The notes beneath the pieces are model-generated. The model was not told the origin of the DNA. It did no database searches and saw nothing but the letters and a program-made list of their open reading frames with translations. From Lachnospiraceae bacterium (lineage in GTDB: Bacteria > Bacillota > Clostridia > Lachnospirales > Lachnospiraceae), in contig SFNX01000011.1 of assembly GCA_004552595.1 (NCBI GenBank), positions 1-28,802 of the forward strand: a stretch of 28,802 nt of DNA, read 5' to 3'. The position numbers and the translations under genes were made by a program. Positions 7,037 through 13,408 of the stretch are shown here, in pieces. Every line of letters begins with the position of its first letter. The stretch's first letter is position 1.

Positions 7037-7335
7037 TTTTGGTAATCCAAAAGGCTAAGCCTGTTGGTCAGTTTGCAAAGGTGAAACCTTTAGATAAGGC
7101 TTATTGAAGTGCTAAAAGGTCCTGTGAACCTTTTAGTGCAAAATCAGTCTTATCGGGCTCCAGTATGCAAAGAGTGAAACTCTTGCCGTAGGATCAAAGG
7201 GAGCAGCGTTCCCTTGCAAGTTTAAGATATGTCCGAAAAGGGCATATCTGGTGCGAATGTGGCTTGCCACTTTGCGAAACTTGCCTTAGTCCTGATTCCG
7301 ATTTAGAAGCTTAGGCGGTCGGAGTCTGGACTAAG
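7037..7335. other. Gene-free hairpin array, candidate oriT region
   Basis: No credible gene lies between 7005 and 7436. The tract holds many small inverted repeats on the plus strand: TTTTGG/CCAAAA (7037-7052), GGCTAAGCC (7053-7061), AAAGG-TGAAA-CCTTT (7077-7091), CTAAAAGGT/ACCTTTTAG (7112-7136), AAGAG-TGAAA-CTCTT (7170-7184), AAGGGA/TCCCTT (7197-7215), AGATATG/CATATCT (7225-7249) and GTGGC/GCCAC (7259-7270). A long compound stem spans 7285-7335. Short TTGCAA, GCAAAG or GGCAAG motifs separate several of them. The place directly before mobC and the relaxase makes oriT the first guess; a structured leader RNA is the alternative. Confidence 0.6.
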
Positions 7336-7340
7336 TGTCT

Positions 7341-7457
7341 TTAGACTTTGCTTCACTAGACTTATTTCCAGTGGGTACCATCTTGGCACCGTGGTACCGT
7401 ATTGCAACCGTAACCGGTACCCATCTGGAACCGATATCAACCAGAAGCAAAGTCTAA
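7341..7457. repeat. GGTACC repeat cluster inside a 14-bp inverted repeat
   Basis: A perfect 14-bp inverted repeat, TTAGACTTTGCTTC (7341-7354) and GAAGCAAAGTCTAA (7444-7457), encloses three GGTACC palindromes (7374, 7393, 7416). Each GGTACC is followed by a related sequence ending in ACC (ATCTTGGCACC, GTATTGCAACC, CATCTGGAACC), so they behave as imperfect direct repeats. CCAG-TGGGTACC (7368-7379) and GGTACCCATCTGG (7416-7428) also pair. The right arm lies in the last codons of the ParR-position gene. A nick site, a ParR-binding centromere, or both are plausible. Confidence 0.6.
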
Positions 7458-7859
7458 TAAATCTTGATTAAGATAAGCCGAATTGTATTCTGATTCCTCT
7501 TTCTGCTCAGGTTCACTCGGCTTATCTTTGAAAGATTTATGCTGGGCAATTTGTATAACACCACTATCTTCTACTAAATCGGTACTATCACTTACTTTTA
7601 CAGCAATACCTTTATCAAGAAGTCTATCTGCTACCTTTTCTGCTATCCTATCAACATCAGATTCCTTTATTGTGACAGGTGTTATACGTATATCTTGTGA
7701 ACATCCATCATTAACTCTATTTGCTTCCGAAATTGCCCAAGCTATAATTTTTGCATAGGAATCAGTTCCTTTATGTTCTTGCAAATAGTTCCATGCCTTT
7801 GCCTGCATTGGATCAGTCATATTAAATTTCACATTTGTATTTTTATATTCAGTCTTCAT
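7437..7859 (-). CDS. ParR-position partition adaptor-like protein
   Basis: The 140-aa product starting MKTEYKNTNVKFNM is encoded one base after the parM stop, which suggests coupled translation. It opens with a short basic strand-like segment and then helices (DPMQAKAWNYLQEH, YAKIIAWAISEANR), as expected of a small DNA-binding adaptor. A variable acidic C-terminal half contains ESDVDRIAEKVADRLLDKG. I identify it by position and architecture rather than by sequence. ParR proteins bind a repeat array and recruit ParM filaments, and here such an array (GGTACC repeats) starts right at its stop codon. An ATG four codons earlier, inside parM, is also possible. Confidence 0.6.
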   Translation of the reverse strand: MKTEYKNTNVKFNMTDPMQAKAWNYLQEHKGTDSYAKIIAWAISEANRVNDGCSQDIRITPVTIKESDVDRIAEKVADRLLDKGIAVKVSDSTDLVEDSGVIQIAQHKSFKDKPSEPEQKEESEYNSAYLNQDLLDFASG

Positions 7860-7860
7860 A

Positions 7861-8790
7861 TTATTTTCCATACTTTTGCTTTGCCAGATATGCATATCCT
7901 TTTGCATTAGCGCAGACATCTCCAATTACGTGAACATTGCTATTATTTGTAATATCTGAAAAGTTTTTAAGGATACATCCGCCTCCGCCAATTATGTAGA
8001 GATTCATAAAGCTATCTTTATAACCAACCGCTTTTATAGTCTTTATGATGTCTTCTGCATATTCTGAAGCTATACGTCTTGTTATACTGGCAACATCAGA
8101 ATTATCATTACCACAGCCATTCCTTAAGAATGGATCAATAACCTCTTCTGGATAGTCATCCTTGTATAACCTTGATAGCTCCTGTCTTATTTCCTTCATG
8201 CAGGTACCGATTCCCTTTTTCTCAGTATGAAGAGAGCTCTCTATTGGCTTCCCGTTATTAATTTGCATAATGTCTAGCGTGCCGTCACCAATATCTACAA
8301 TCATGTTGAAGCCTGACATATCATACCTTCCTACAACTGCTGAGAAACCCTGAGGATATACAAGCACATCTTCAATTTCGATATGATACATATCACCGCC
8401 ATGTTCAACATTGATCTCAGACTCCCTATTCATGTAAGCCTTAAATGCTGCTTTATCATCTGCTCCACACCATGCAAGAGGTAGACCAAGTGCAAGAATA
8501 ACCTTTGCAGATGTTATATGACGATACTTAAGCTCTTTCACAACTGCTATCATTGTGAGAATATAGCAATCATCATTCTCTGTCTTATTACCCTGGTATG
8601 TCATATGATTCTCACCAGCTACATAATAACGTCCATTAATCTTGAAATAATCTTTTGTAACTGTTGGTTCACCATCATATTCGTCAAGTCCTGTTCTGAA
8701 TACACAGTGCTCTGTCTTAGTGTTACCATTACCATTGTCTACTGCTACAATTACTGCATCCATTGATGCCATTAAATTCTTATCTACCAT
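7861..8790 (-). CDS. parM: ParM-like plasmid segregation actin
   Basis: The 309-aa product has actin-superfamily nucleotide motifs: phosphate-1 VAVDNGNGNTK near residue 16, phosphate-2 VDIGDGTLDI near residue 167, and an adenosine-type IIGGGG near residue 268. Length and pattern fit ParM/StbA-type segregation ATPases, which form filaments that push plasmid copies apart. GGAGG lies 9 bases before the ATG and overlaps the last codons of the upstream replication-type gene, so the two are coupled. The presence of a partition gene implies that the element is, or derives from, a replicating plasmid. Confidence 0.85.
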   Translation of the reverse strand: MVDKNLMASMDAVIVAVDNGNGNTKTEHCVFRTGLDEYDGEPTVTKDYFKINGRYYVAGENHMTYQGNKTENDDCYILTMIAVVKELKYRHITSAKVILALGLPLAWCGADDKAAFKAYMNRESEINVEHGGDMYHIEIEDVLVYPQGFSAVVGRYDMSGFNMIVDIGDGTLDIMQINNGKPIESSLHTEKKGIGTCMKEIRQELSRLYKDDYPEEVIDPFLRNGCGNDNSDVASITRRIASEYAEDIIKTIKAVGYKDSFMNLYIIGGGGCILKNFSDITNNSNVHVIGDVCANAKGYAYLAKQKYGK

Positions 8791-8792
8791 AA

Positions 8793-9542
8793 TCAGTTTC
8801 CTCCAAATAATTTTTTATCCAATTCATCCCAGTCATAATCTCTTTCCTTAAAGCTATGATCTATTTTTTGTTTTTTAAATGGAACCAGGTTATTATCCTT
8901 ACGATTTACTCTCTCCTGACACCATTCGTTTATAGTTTTGTAGTTCATACAACCTGTGTAATGATTGTCTTTAATACGCTTTATCTGACAATCAACCAGA
9001 TCCTTACCAAACTCTTTCACCAGAATTTCATAATCTGAACCTGCGAGTGTGTCCTCACACTCTTGTTTATTTAATTCTTTATTCTTTTTATTTTTATTAT
9101 TAATATCTTTATTATTTAATTGTGCCGGCTTTTCCGCCGACGGTTTATCCGTCTCCGGTTTTACCGTTACCGGATTTTCCGGACACGGTGAATCAGATTC
9201 ATTTAATGTACATTCTGGAGTCTCTTCATCCGATGTTTCATCAACTTTTACAGGCTCCTGATGTACCTCTAATACATTTGTGTCAAATACACCTCTTTTA
9301 CCTCTTCCCTGTTCCCTTGTAACATAGCCCTTATTTATAAGAGTATTTAACGATTTAGCCACTTTGTCTTTACCGTCAGGTAAAATACTGGTTAGACCCT
9401 TCACACTCAAATTCCAGCCATCTGGAAGCGATAAAAGGGTAATCAGCAATCCTCGCTCTGTTAACCCCAGTTCCTGGTCATGCATAACACTTTGAGAAAT
9501 CATTACATAATTCCCCTGTGTTTTGTTTTTTAATATAGCCAT
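8793..9542 (-). CDS. Helix-turn-helix replication-initiation-type protein
   Basis: The first 95 residues form a winged-helix-like domain (ISQSVMHDQELGLTERGLLI, WNLSVKGLTSILPDGKDKV, LINKGYVTREQGRGKRG), as in plasmid or phage replication initiators. An acidic, Pro-rich linker and an Asn/Lys-rich run follow. The C-terminal part (YEILVKEFGKDLVDCQI, NEWCQER, DYDWDELDKKLF) recalls DnaD-like or replisome-organizer tails. The ATG at 9542 has GAGGTG 5 bases upstream; a start 14 codons earlier lacks such a site. It heads the rep-parM-parR-mob series, supporting a replication role. No catalytic motif is visible, so it would act as a DNA-binding initiator. Confidence 0.7.
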   Translation of the reverse strand: MAILKNKTQGNYVMISQSVMHDQELGLTERGLLITLLSLPDGWNLSVKGLTSILPDGKDKVAKSLNTLINKGYVTREQGRGKRGVFDTNVLEVHQEPVKVDETSDEETPECTLNESDSPCPENPVTVKPETDKPSAEKPAQLNNKDINNKNKKNKELNKQECEDTLAGSDYEILVKEFGKDLVDCQIKRIKDNHYTGCMNYKTINEWCQERVNRKDNNLVPFKKQKIDHSFKERDYDWDELDKKLFGGN

Positions 9543-9573
9543 AAACTCACCTCGCTTACCGACTATAAGTACC

Positions 9574-9624
9574 TGTACCTGCAATATTTTTTACAGGTAC
9601 AGACATCACTATAGACATCACTAT
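9574..9624. repeat. Palindrome and 12-bp tandem repeat upstream of the rep-type gene
   Basis: A perfect 8-bp inverted repeat, TGTACCTG (9574-9581) and CAGGTACA (9594-9601), is directly followed by two tandem copies of AGACATCACTAT (9601-9624). GTACCT also occurs twice at the left (9569-9580). The cluster lies 30-80 bases before the start of the replication-type gene. It is a candidate operator or origin for that protein. Confidence 0.6.
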
Positions 9625-9740
9625 CCATTAGTAATTTGATGTAAAAATGAGTATTTTTGAGAATTTTTGTCCTGAATCGGACTGATACGACCTGTCAGTA
9701 TAACTTTACTGAAATGTCCTAAAAACCACGTAAATACAAT

Positions 9741-9775
9741 AAAAAACCCCAGTAGAAACCATTATCTACTGAGGT
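9741..9775 (-). terminator. Terminator of tRNA-Gln
   Basis: The plus strand shows CCCCAGTAGA (9747-9756) and TCTACTGAGG (9764-9773) with a short loop, and six A residues at 9741-9746 that give a T-run on the minus strand. It starts a few bases after the tRNA 3' end. It separates the tRNA from the element on its left. Confidence 0.85.
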
Positions 9776-9781
9776 ATCTAG

Positions 9782-9854
9782 CAGGGCTAGAAGGATTCGA
9801 ACCTTCACAATGACGGAGTCAGAGTCCGTTGCCTTACCGTTTGGCGATAGCCCT
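9782..9854 (-). tRNA. tRNA-Gln (anticodon CUG)
   Basis: The minus strand folds as a tRNA: acceptor AGGGCTA/TAGCCCT, D-arm GCC/GGC, anticodon arm ACGGA-CTCTGAC-TCCGT and T-arm GAAGG-TTCGAAT-CCTTC, with discriminator G. The anticodon is CTG, reading CAG (Gln). The CCA end is not encoded. The body is very like the common tRNA-Gln(UUG), so this is likely the second glutamine isoacceptor. Confidence 0.95.
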
Positions 9855-9873
9855 ATTTGTTGTCAACGTTGGT

Positions 9874-9902
9874 ATTATACAAGAGTATGCCCTAAATTGC
9901 AA
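9874..9902 (-). promoter_or_regulatory. Promoter of tRNA-Gln
   Basis: On the minus strand TTGCAA (-35, 9897-9902) is followed by a 17-base spacer and TATAAT (-10, 9874-9879). The tRNA 5' end lies 19 bases after the -10 box. The -10 is perfect and the spacing ideal for the housekeeping sigma factor. Confidence 0.85.
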
Positions 9903-9909
9903 CCTTTTT

Positions 9910-10869
9910 TTACTCAAATCCCATAATTATTTCTTCAAGACTTTCTATGCTTGAAGCTTCATTAAGACGGCCTCTGAGCTTTGATGCGCCCTTGAATCCG
10001 GCGGTATACCAGGCGGCATGCTTTCTCATTTCCCTTATACCTATGTACTCACCTTTGTAATCGATAAGCATTCTTGCGTGGCGCATAATCATTTCCTTTA
10101 CTTCTTCTAATGAAGGTTTATTGTAATCAAGGCCGGCATATTTAGCGTTAAGCTCTTCAAAAATCCACGGATTACCTTCTGCGCCTCTTCCGATTGCAAC
10201 ACCGTCACACCCGGTATATTCAAGCATATGCTTAGCCGATTCATAGCAATCAATGTCTCCGTTTCCTATTACAGGAATATTAACTGCTTCCTTAACAAGT
10301 CGGATTATTTCCCTGTCGGCTTTTCCTGAGTAATATTGTTCTCTTGTTCTTGCATGAACTGTAATTGCAGCAGCACCTGAGTTCTCTGCAATCTTTGCTA
10401 TTTCAACTGCATTAATATGCTCTGCATCAAATCCTGCCCGGATTTTTACTGTTACAGGCTTACTTATTGCATTCGCCATAGCCTCAATAATGTGGCCTGC
10501 GAGGACCGGATTTTTCATAAGTGCGGAACCCTCGCCATTATTAACAACTTTTGGCACAGGACATCCCATATTAAAGTCAAGAATATCAAAAGGTATTTCT
10601 TCGATACGCTTAGCCATTTCAGCCATAAGCTTAGGCTCTGAACCAAAGAGCTGTAAGGACACAGGACCTTCATTTTTATCGATTGTAAGAAGTTCCTTAG
10701 TGTTTTTATTGTTGTAATATATTGCCTTTGCGGATACCATTTCGGTGCATACCATTGCAGCACCCTTTTCTTTGCATAACAAGCGAAATGGCAGGTCGCA
10801 TACACCTGCCATTGGCGCTAAAATAAACGGATTATTTAATTCAACACTTCCGATTTTAAGTTTATTCAT
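9910..10869 (-). CDS. dusB: tRNA-dihydrouridine synthase DusB
   Basis: An FMN-dependent enzyme that reduces uridine in the tRNA D-loop to dihydrouridine. The 319-aa TIM-barrel protein shows the family start LAPMAGVCDLPFR, the catalytic cysteine in DFNMGCPVPKV (C103), the basic segment VKIRAG, TVHARTREQYYSGKAD, and the flavin phosphate site IGNGDI and GVAIGRGAEGNPW. Length is normal. It starts 7 bases after the coaX stop with only a weak ribosome binding site, so it is likely translated together with coaX. Confidence 0.95.
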   Translation of the reverse strand: MNKLKIGSVELNNPFILAPMAGVCDLPFRLLCKEKGAAMVCTEMVSAKAIYYNNKNTKELLTIDKNEGPVSLQLFGSEPKLMAEMAKRIEEIPFDILDFNMGCPVPKVVNNGEGSALMKNPVLAGHIIEAMANAISKPVTVKIRAGFDAEHINAVEIAKIAENSGAAAITVHARTREQYYSGKADREIIRLVKEAVNIPVIGNGDIDCYESAKHMLEYTGCDGVAIGRGAEGNPWIFEELNAKYAGLDYNKPSLEEVKEMIMRHARMLIDYKGEYIGIREMRKHAAWYTAGFKGASKLRGRLNEASSIESLEEIIMGFE

Positions 10870-10876
10870 AAATATA

Positions 10877-11647
10877 TTACTTTGTATTCTTCTCGTATAA
10901 GATTCTTAATCCGTCGATTGTAAGATTAATATCGTAGTAATCTATTTCCTCAACCTCAGGCGAAATAATTGAACCCATTCCGCCGGTAGCGACAACCTTT
11001 AGATTATCGTAGCCCATCTCTTTTTTGACCTGCTCAATAATATACTTCGTTGCGCCAATCTGGCCATAAATAAGTCCTGCCTGCATACTTGTAACAGTCT
11101 CCGTTGCAAGTATTGATGAAGGCTTCTTAATCTCAATTTCAGGAAGCTTTGCGGCATCTTCCCAGAGTGCCTTGGCAGAAATTTTCACGCCCGGAGCTGT
11201 AATACCTACTGAGAACGAGCCATCAGCAGTTACAAGGTTATACGTTGTTGCAGTACCAAAGTCGATAACAAGAAGCGGACCGCCGTATTTTTCATATCCC
11301 GATACAACATCTACAAGTCTGTCAGCGCCGACTTCCTTAGGATTAGATGAAGTAAGCTTGATTCCTGTCTTAATTCCCGGTCCGACGATTATTGGCTTAA
11401 TTCCAAAATACTTAACAATCGCGTTATGAAGCGACTCCATAACCTTTGGAACTACACTGGAAATAATAGCTCCCTCGATTTTGGTTAAGTCTATGCCCTG
11501 AACCTCAGGAATCTGCTTAAGCATAAGCCCGTATTCATCGGTAGTGTGGACAATCTGCGAGTTCATTCTGAAAGTAGTAATAAGGTTTTTTCCATCAAAA
11601 ATACCTATTTTAATATTAGTATTTCCAACATCTATTGCAAAAAACAT
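10877..11647 (-). CDS. coaX: Type III pantothenate kinase CoaX
   Basis: Catalyses the first step of coenzyme A synthesis, phosphorylating pantothenate. The 256-aa protein has the ASKHA-fold motifs of type III enzymes: DVGNTNIKIGIF at the N-terminus, GADRLVD and VIDFGTATTYN in the middle, and VVATGGMGS near the end. Length is typical. It follows the DUF6145-like gene by 2 bases and precedes dusB by 7. The coaX-dusB pairing recurs in Firmicutes. Confidence 0.95.
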   Translation of the reverse strand: MFFAIDVGNTNIKIGIFDGKNLITTFRMNSQIVHTTDEYGLMLKQIPEVQGIDLTKIEGAIISSVVPKVMESLHNAIVKYFGIKPIIVGPGIKTGIKLTSSNPKEVGADRLVDVVSGYEKYGGPLLVIDFGTATTYNLVTADGSFSVGITAPGVKISAKALWEDAAKLPEIEIKKPSSILATETVTSMQAGLIYGQIGATKYIIEQVKKEMGYDNLKVVATGGMGSIISPEVEEIDYYDINLTIDGLRILYEKNTK

Positions 11648-11649
11648 CC

Positions 11650-12009
11650 CTACTCCTCCCTTGTCATTTTCTCTTCTATTTCTTCAAGGCTCTCATTAAG
11701 AATGAAAGCTCTGTAGAACATTTCAAGTGATTTAAAAAGCTCCTGTCTGGTTCTTGTTATTTTATCAATGTAAAGACGTGCGCCTATTTCATCATAAAGG
11801 TAATCACTGTCTGCTGCCTGAGTTTCAAACTTAAGCGAGCCGTCCTCGTCAAACACCATCGTGAAAATACCGCCTATTTCTTCTGTAAACATAACAGAAA
11901 TAATATGTATCTCCTTCTGAATATCCTCAGGCATCAGTGAAAAGTCTTTGTTGAAATAGTATTTCTGCTCATACGAATTTGCTCCGCAAAGCACAACTCT
12001 TTTATCCAT
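11650..12009 (-). CDS. DUF6145-like conserved protein
   Basis: This 119-aa soluble acidic protein has the features VVLCGANSYEQKYYFN, SVMFTEEIGGIFTMVFDEDG, YDEIGARL and a C-terminal helical segment ending LNESLEEIEEK. I recall a similar Lachnospiraceae family named DUF6145, but cannot confirm it here. It is tightly packed between a small membrane protein gene and coaX. The function is unknown. Confidence 0.7.
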   Translation of the reverse strand: MDKRVVLCGANSYEQKYYFNKDFSLMPEDIQKEIHIISVMFTEEIGGIFTMVFDEDGSLKFETQAADSDYLYDEIGARLYIDKITRTRQELFKSLEMFYRAFILNESLEEIEEKMTREE

Positions 12010-12018
12010 AATAACCTC

Positions 12019-12309
12019 TTACACAAGATATTTGAAAATGAAAAAAACAATTCCCAAAAGGACTAAGAATATTGTCCCAAATGTCGCTACGCCTACTAAA
12101 GACCTTTTCATTACACATTTAATTGTGTTAAAGAAAACAAGCACATCACCGAGAATGAATGAAACGCCAAACACTACGATTCTGCCGCTGATAAAAGCAA
12201 TAAAACATGTAACAATAATGGCAACAGCAAGACATGCATTAAAAAAGTCAAGCTGTACGAAATCACTTCCCATTATATGTCTTACATAAGAAATCGTTTC
12301 CTTTTTCAT
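12019..12309 (-). CDS. Small membrane protein, 96 aa
   Basis: A 96-residue protein with about three hydrophobic helices (approx. residues 23-42, 44-60 and 74-94) and a short basic segment, KCVMKRS, between the last two. No family recognised. It lies 9 bases upstream of the DUF6145-like gene and 27 bases after argF, all in the same direction, so it belongs to that transcription unit. Confidence 0.75.
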   Translation of the reverse strand: MKKETISYVRHIMGSDFVQLDFFNACLAVAIIVTCFIAFISGRIVVFGVSFILGDVLVFFNTIKCVMKRSLVGVATFGTIFLVLLGIVFFIFKYLV

Positions 12310-12336
12310 TTATTAACACCATTCAAATCAGTCAAA

Positions 12337-13323
12337 TTAAAGCGTTGCAGCCATTACTGCCTTAATCGTATGCATTCTGTTTTCTGCCTCATCAAATACA
12401 ACGTCTGCATACTTTTCAAATACTTCATCAGTGACTTCCATCTCACGAAGTCCGAATCTTTCGCACATGTCTTTTCCGATCTTAGTCTTTAGATCGTGGA
12501 ATGCAGGAAGACAATGTAAGAAAATAGCATCCTTATTGGCATGGTTCATAATATCCATTGTAACTCTGTAAGGAGATAAGTCACGGATACGCTCTTCCCA
12601 TACTTCATCAGGCTCACCCATTGAAACCCATACATCAGTATATATTACATCGGCACCTTCAACTGCCTTATATGGATCCTCTTCAAAAGTAATTGTCGCA
12701 CCGCTCTTTTTAGCAAATTCCATACATTCATCAACAAGCTTCTGGTTAGGATAATATTTTCTTCCCGGTGCCGCAGCAGTAAAGTGCATTCCCATCTTAG
12801 AACACATAACCATAAGAGAATTTCCCATATTGTAACGGGCATCGCCCATGTACACAAGCTTCTTGCCTTCAACACTTCCAAGATGCTCCCTTATTGTTAA
12901 TAAATCTGCGAGCATCTGTGTCGGATGGTATTCGTTAGTAAGACCATTCCACACAGGAACACCTGCATATTTTGCAAGCTCTTCAACGATTTCCTGACCG
13001 TATCCTCTGTATTCAATACCATCAAACATACGTCCTAATACTCTTGCCGTATCAGCTATGCTTTCCTTATTTCCTATCTGTGAGCTCTTAGAGTCAAGGT
13101 ATACAGGATGTATTCCCATATCAGCTGCTGCCACTTCAAAAGCACAACGTGTACGCGTACTTGTCTTTTCGAAAATAAGCGCAACATTCTTACCTTCAAA
13201 TTTAACATCATAAATTCCGGCCTTCTTATCCGCTTTAAGCTTTGCGGCAAGGTCTAGGAATTCATTAATCTCTTCCTTAGTAAAATCCTTAAGTGTTAAA
13301 AAATGACGACCCTTTAAACTCAT
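12337..13323 (-). CDS. argF: Ornithine carbamoyltransferase
   Basis: Makes citrulline from ornithine and carbamoyl phosphate in arginine synthesis. The 328-aa sequence carries the carbamoyl-phosphate site FEKTSTRTRC (STRTR at 55-59), HPTQ (133-136), the ornithine-side DVWVSMGE and HCLPAFHD (270-276). Similarity to E. coli ArgI/ArgF is high through the first 140 residues. AGGAGG lies just upstream of the ATG. No other arginine gene is nearby. An anaerobic catabolic role (arcB) cannot be excluded but no arcA or arcC accompanies it. Confidence 0.93.
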   Translation of the reverse strand: MSLKGRHFLTLKDFTKEEINEFLDLAAKLKADKKAGIYDVKFEGKNVALIFEKTSTRTRCAFEVAAADMGIHPVYLDSKSSQIGNKESIADTARVLGRMFDGIEYRGYGQEIVEELAKYAGVPVWNGLTNEYHPTQMLADLLTIREHLGSVEGKKLVYMGDARYNMGNSLMVMCSKMGMHFTAAAPGRKYYPNQKLVDECMEFAKKSGATITFEEDPYKAVEGADVIYTDVWVSMGEPDEVWEERIRDLSPYRVTMDIMNHANKDAIFLHCLPAFHDLKTKIGKDMCERFGLREMEVTDEVFEKYADVVFDEAENRMHTIKAVMAATL

Positions 13324-13340
13324 AATAACCTCCTAAAAGA

Positions 13341-13379
13341 ACACGGGCAGAGACAAATTAATCGTCCTGCCCATTGTGT
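13341..13379 (-). terminator. Hairpin between the SleB-like gene and argF
   Basis: GGGCAG (13345-13350) pairs with CTGCCC (13367-13372), and GAC (13352-13354) with GTC (13364-13366). On the minus strand a short CTTTT follows, only a few bases before the argF ribosome binding site. It may end the upstream hydrolase transcript or act as a leader hairpin for argF. Confidence 0.55.
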
Positions 13380-13408
13380 TATCAATACTATATACTGAAT
13401 GAAATGTA

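Noticed and set aside
7037..7457. CRISPR array
   Set aside because: The repeats differ from one another, are short and palindromic, and are not separated by unique spacers of equal length.
9049..9322. Two plus-strand frames opposite the linker of the rep-type gene
   Set aside because: They arise from the Pro/Thr- and Asn/Lys-rich linker composition of the minus-strand gene and have no start signals.
9782..9854. A second copy of the tRNA 3' end at the left edge
   Set aside because: I looked for the T-arm and acceptor sequence in 1-250 and found no match, so the left end is not in view.
12032..12289. Lysine/threonine-rich plus-strand frame opposite the small membrane protein
   Set aside because: The minus-strand frame fits the operon spacing and has membrane helices; the plus-strand one is its complement.
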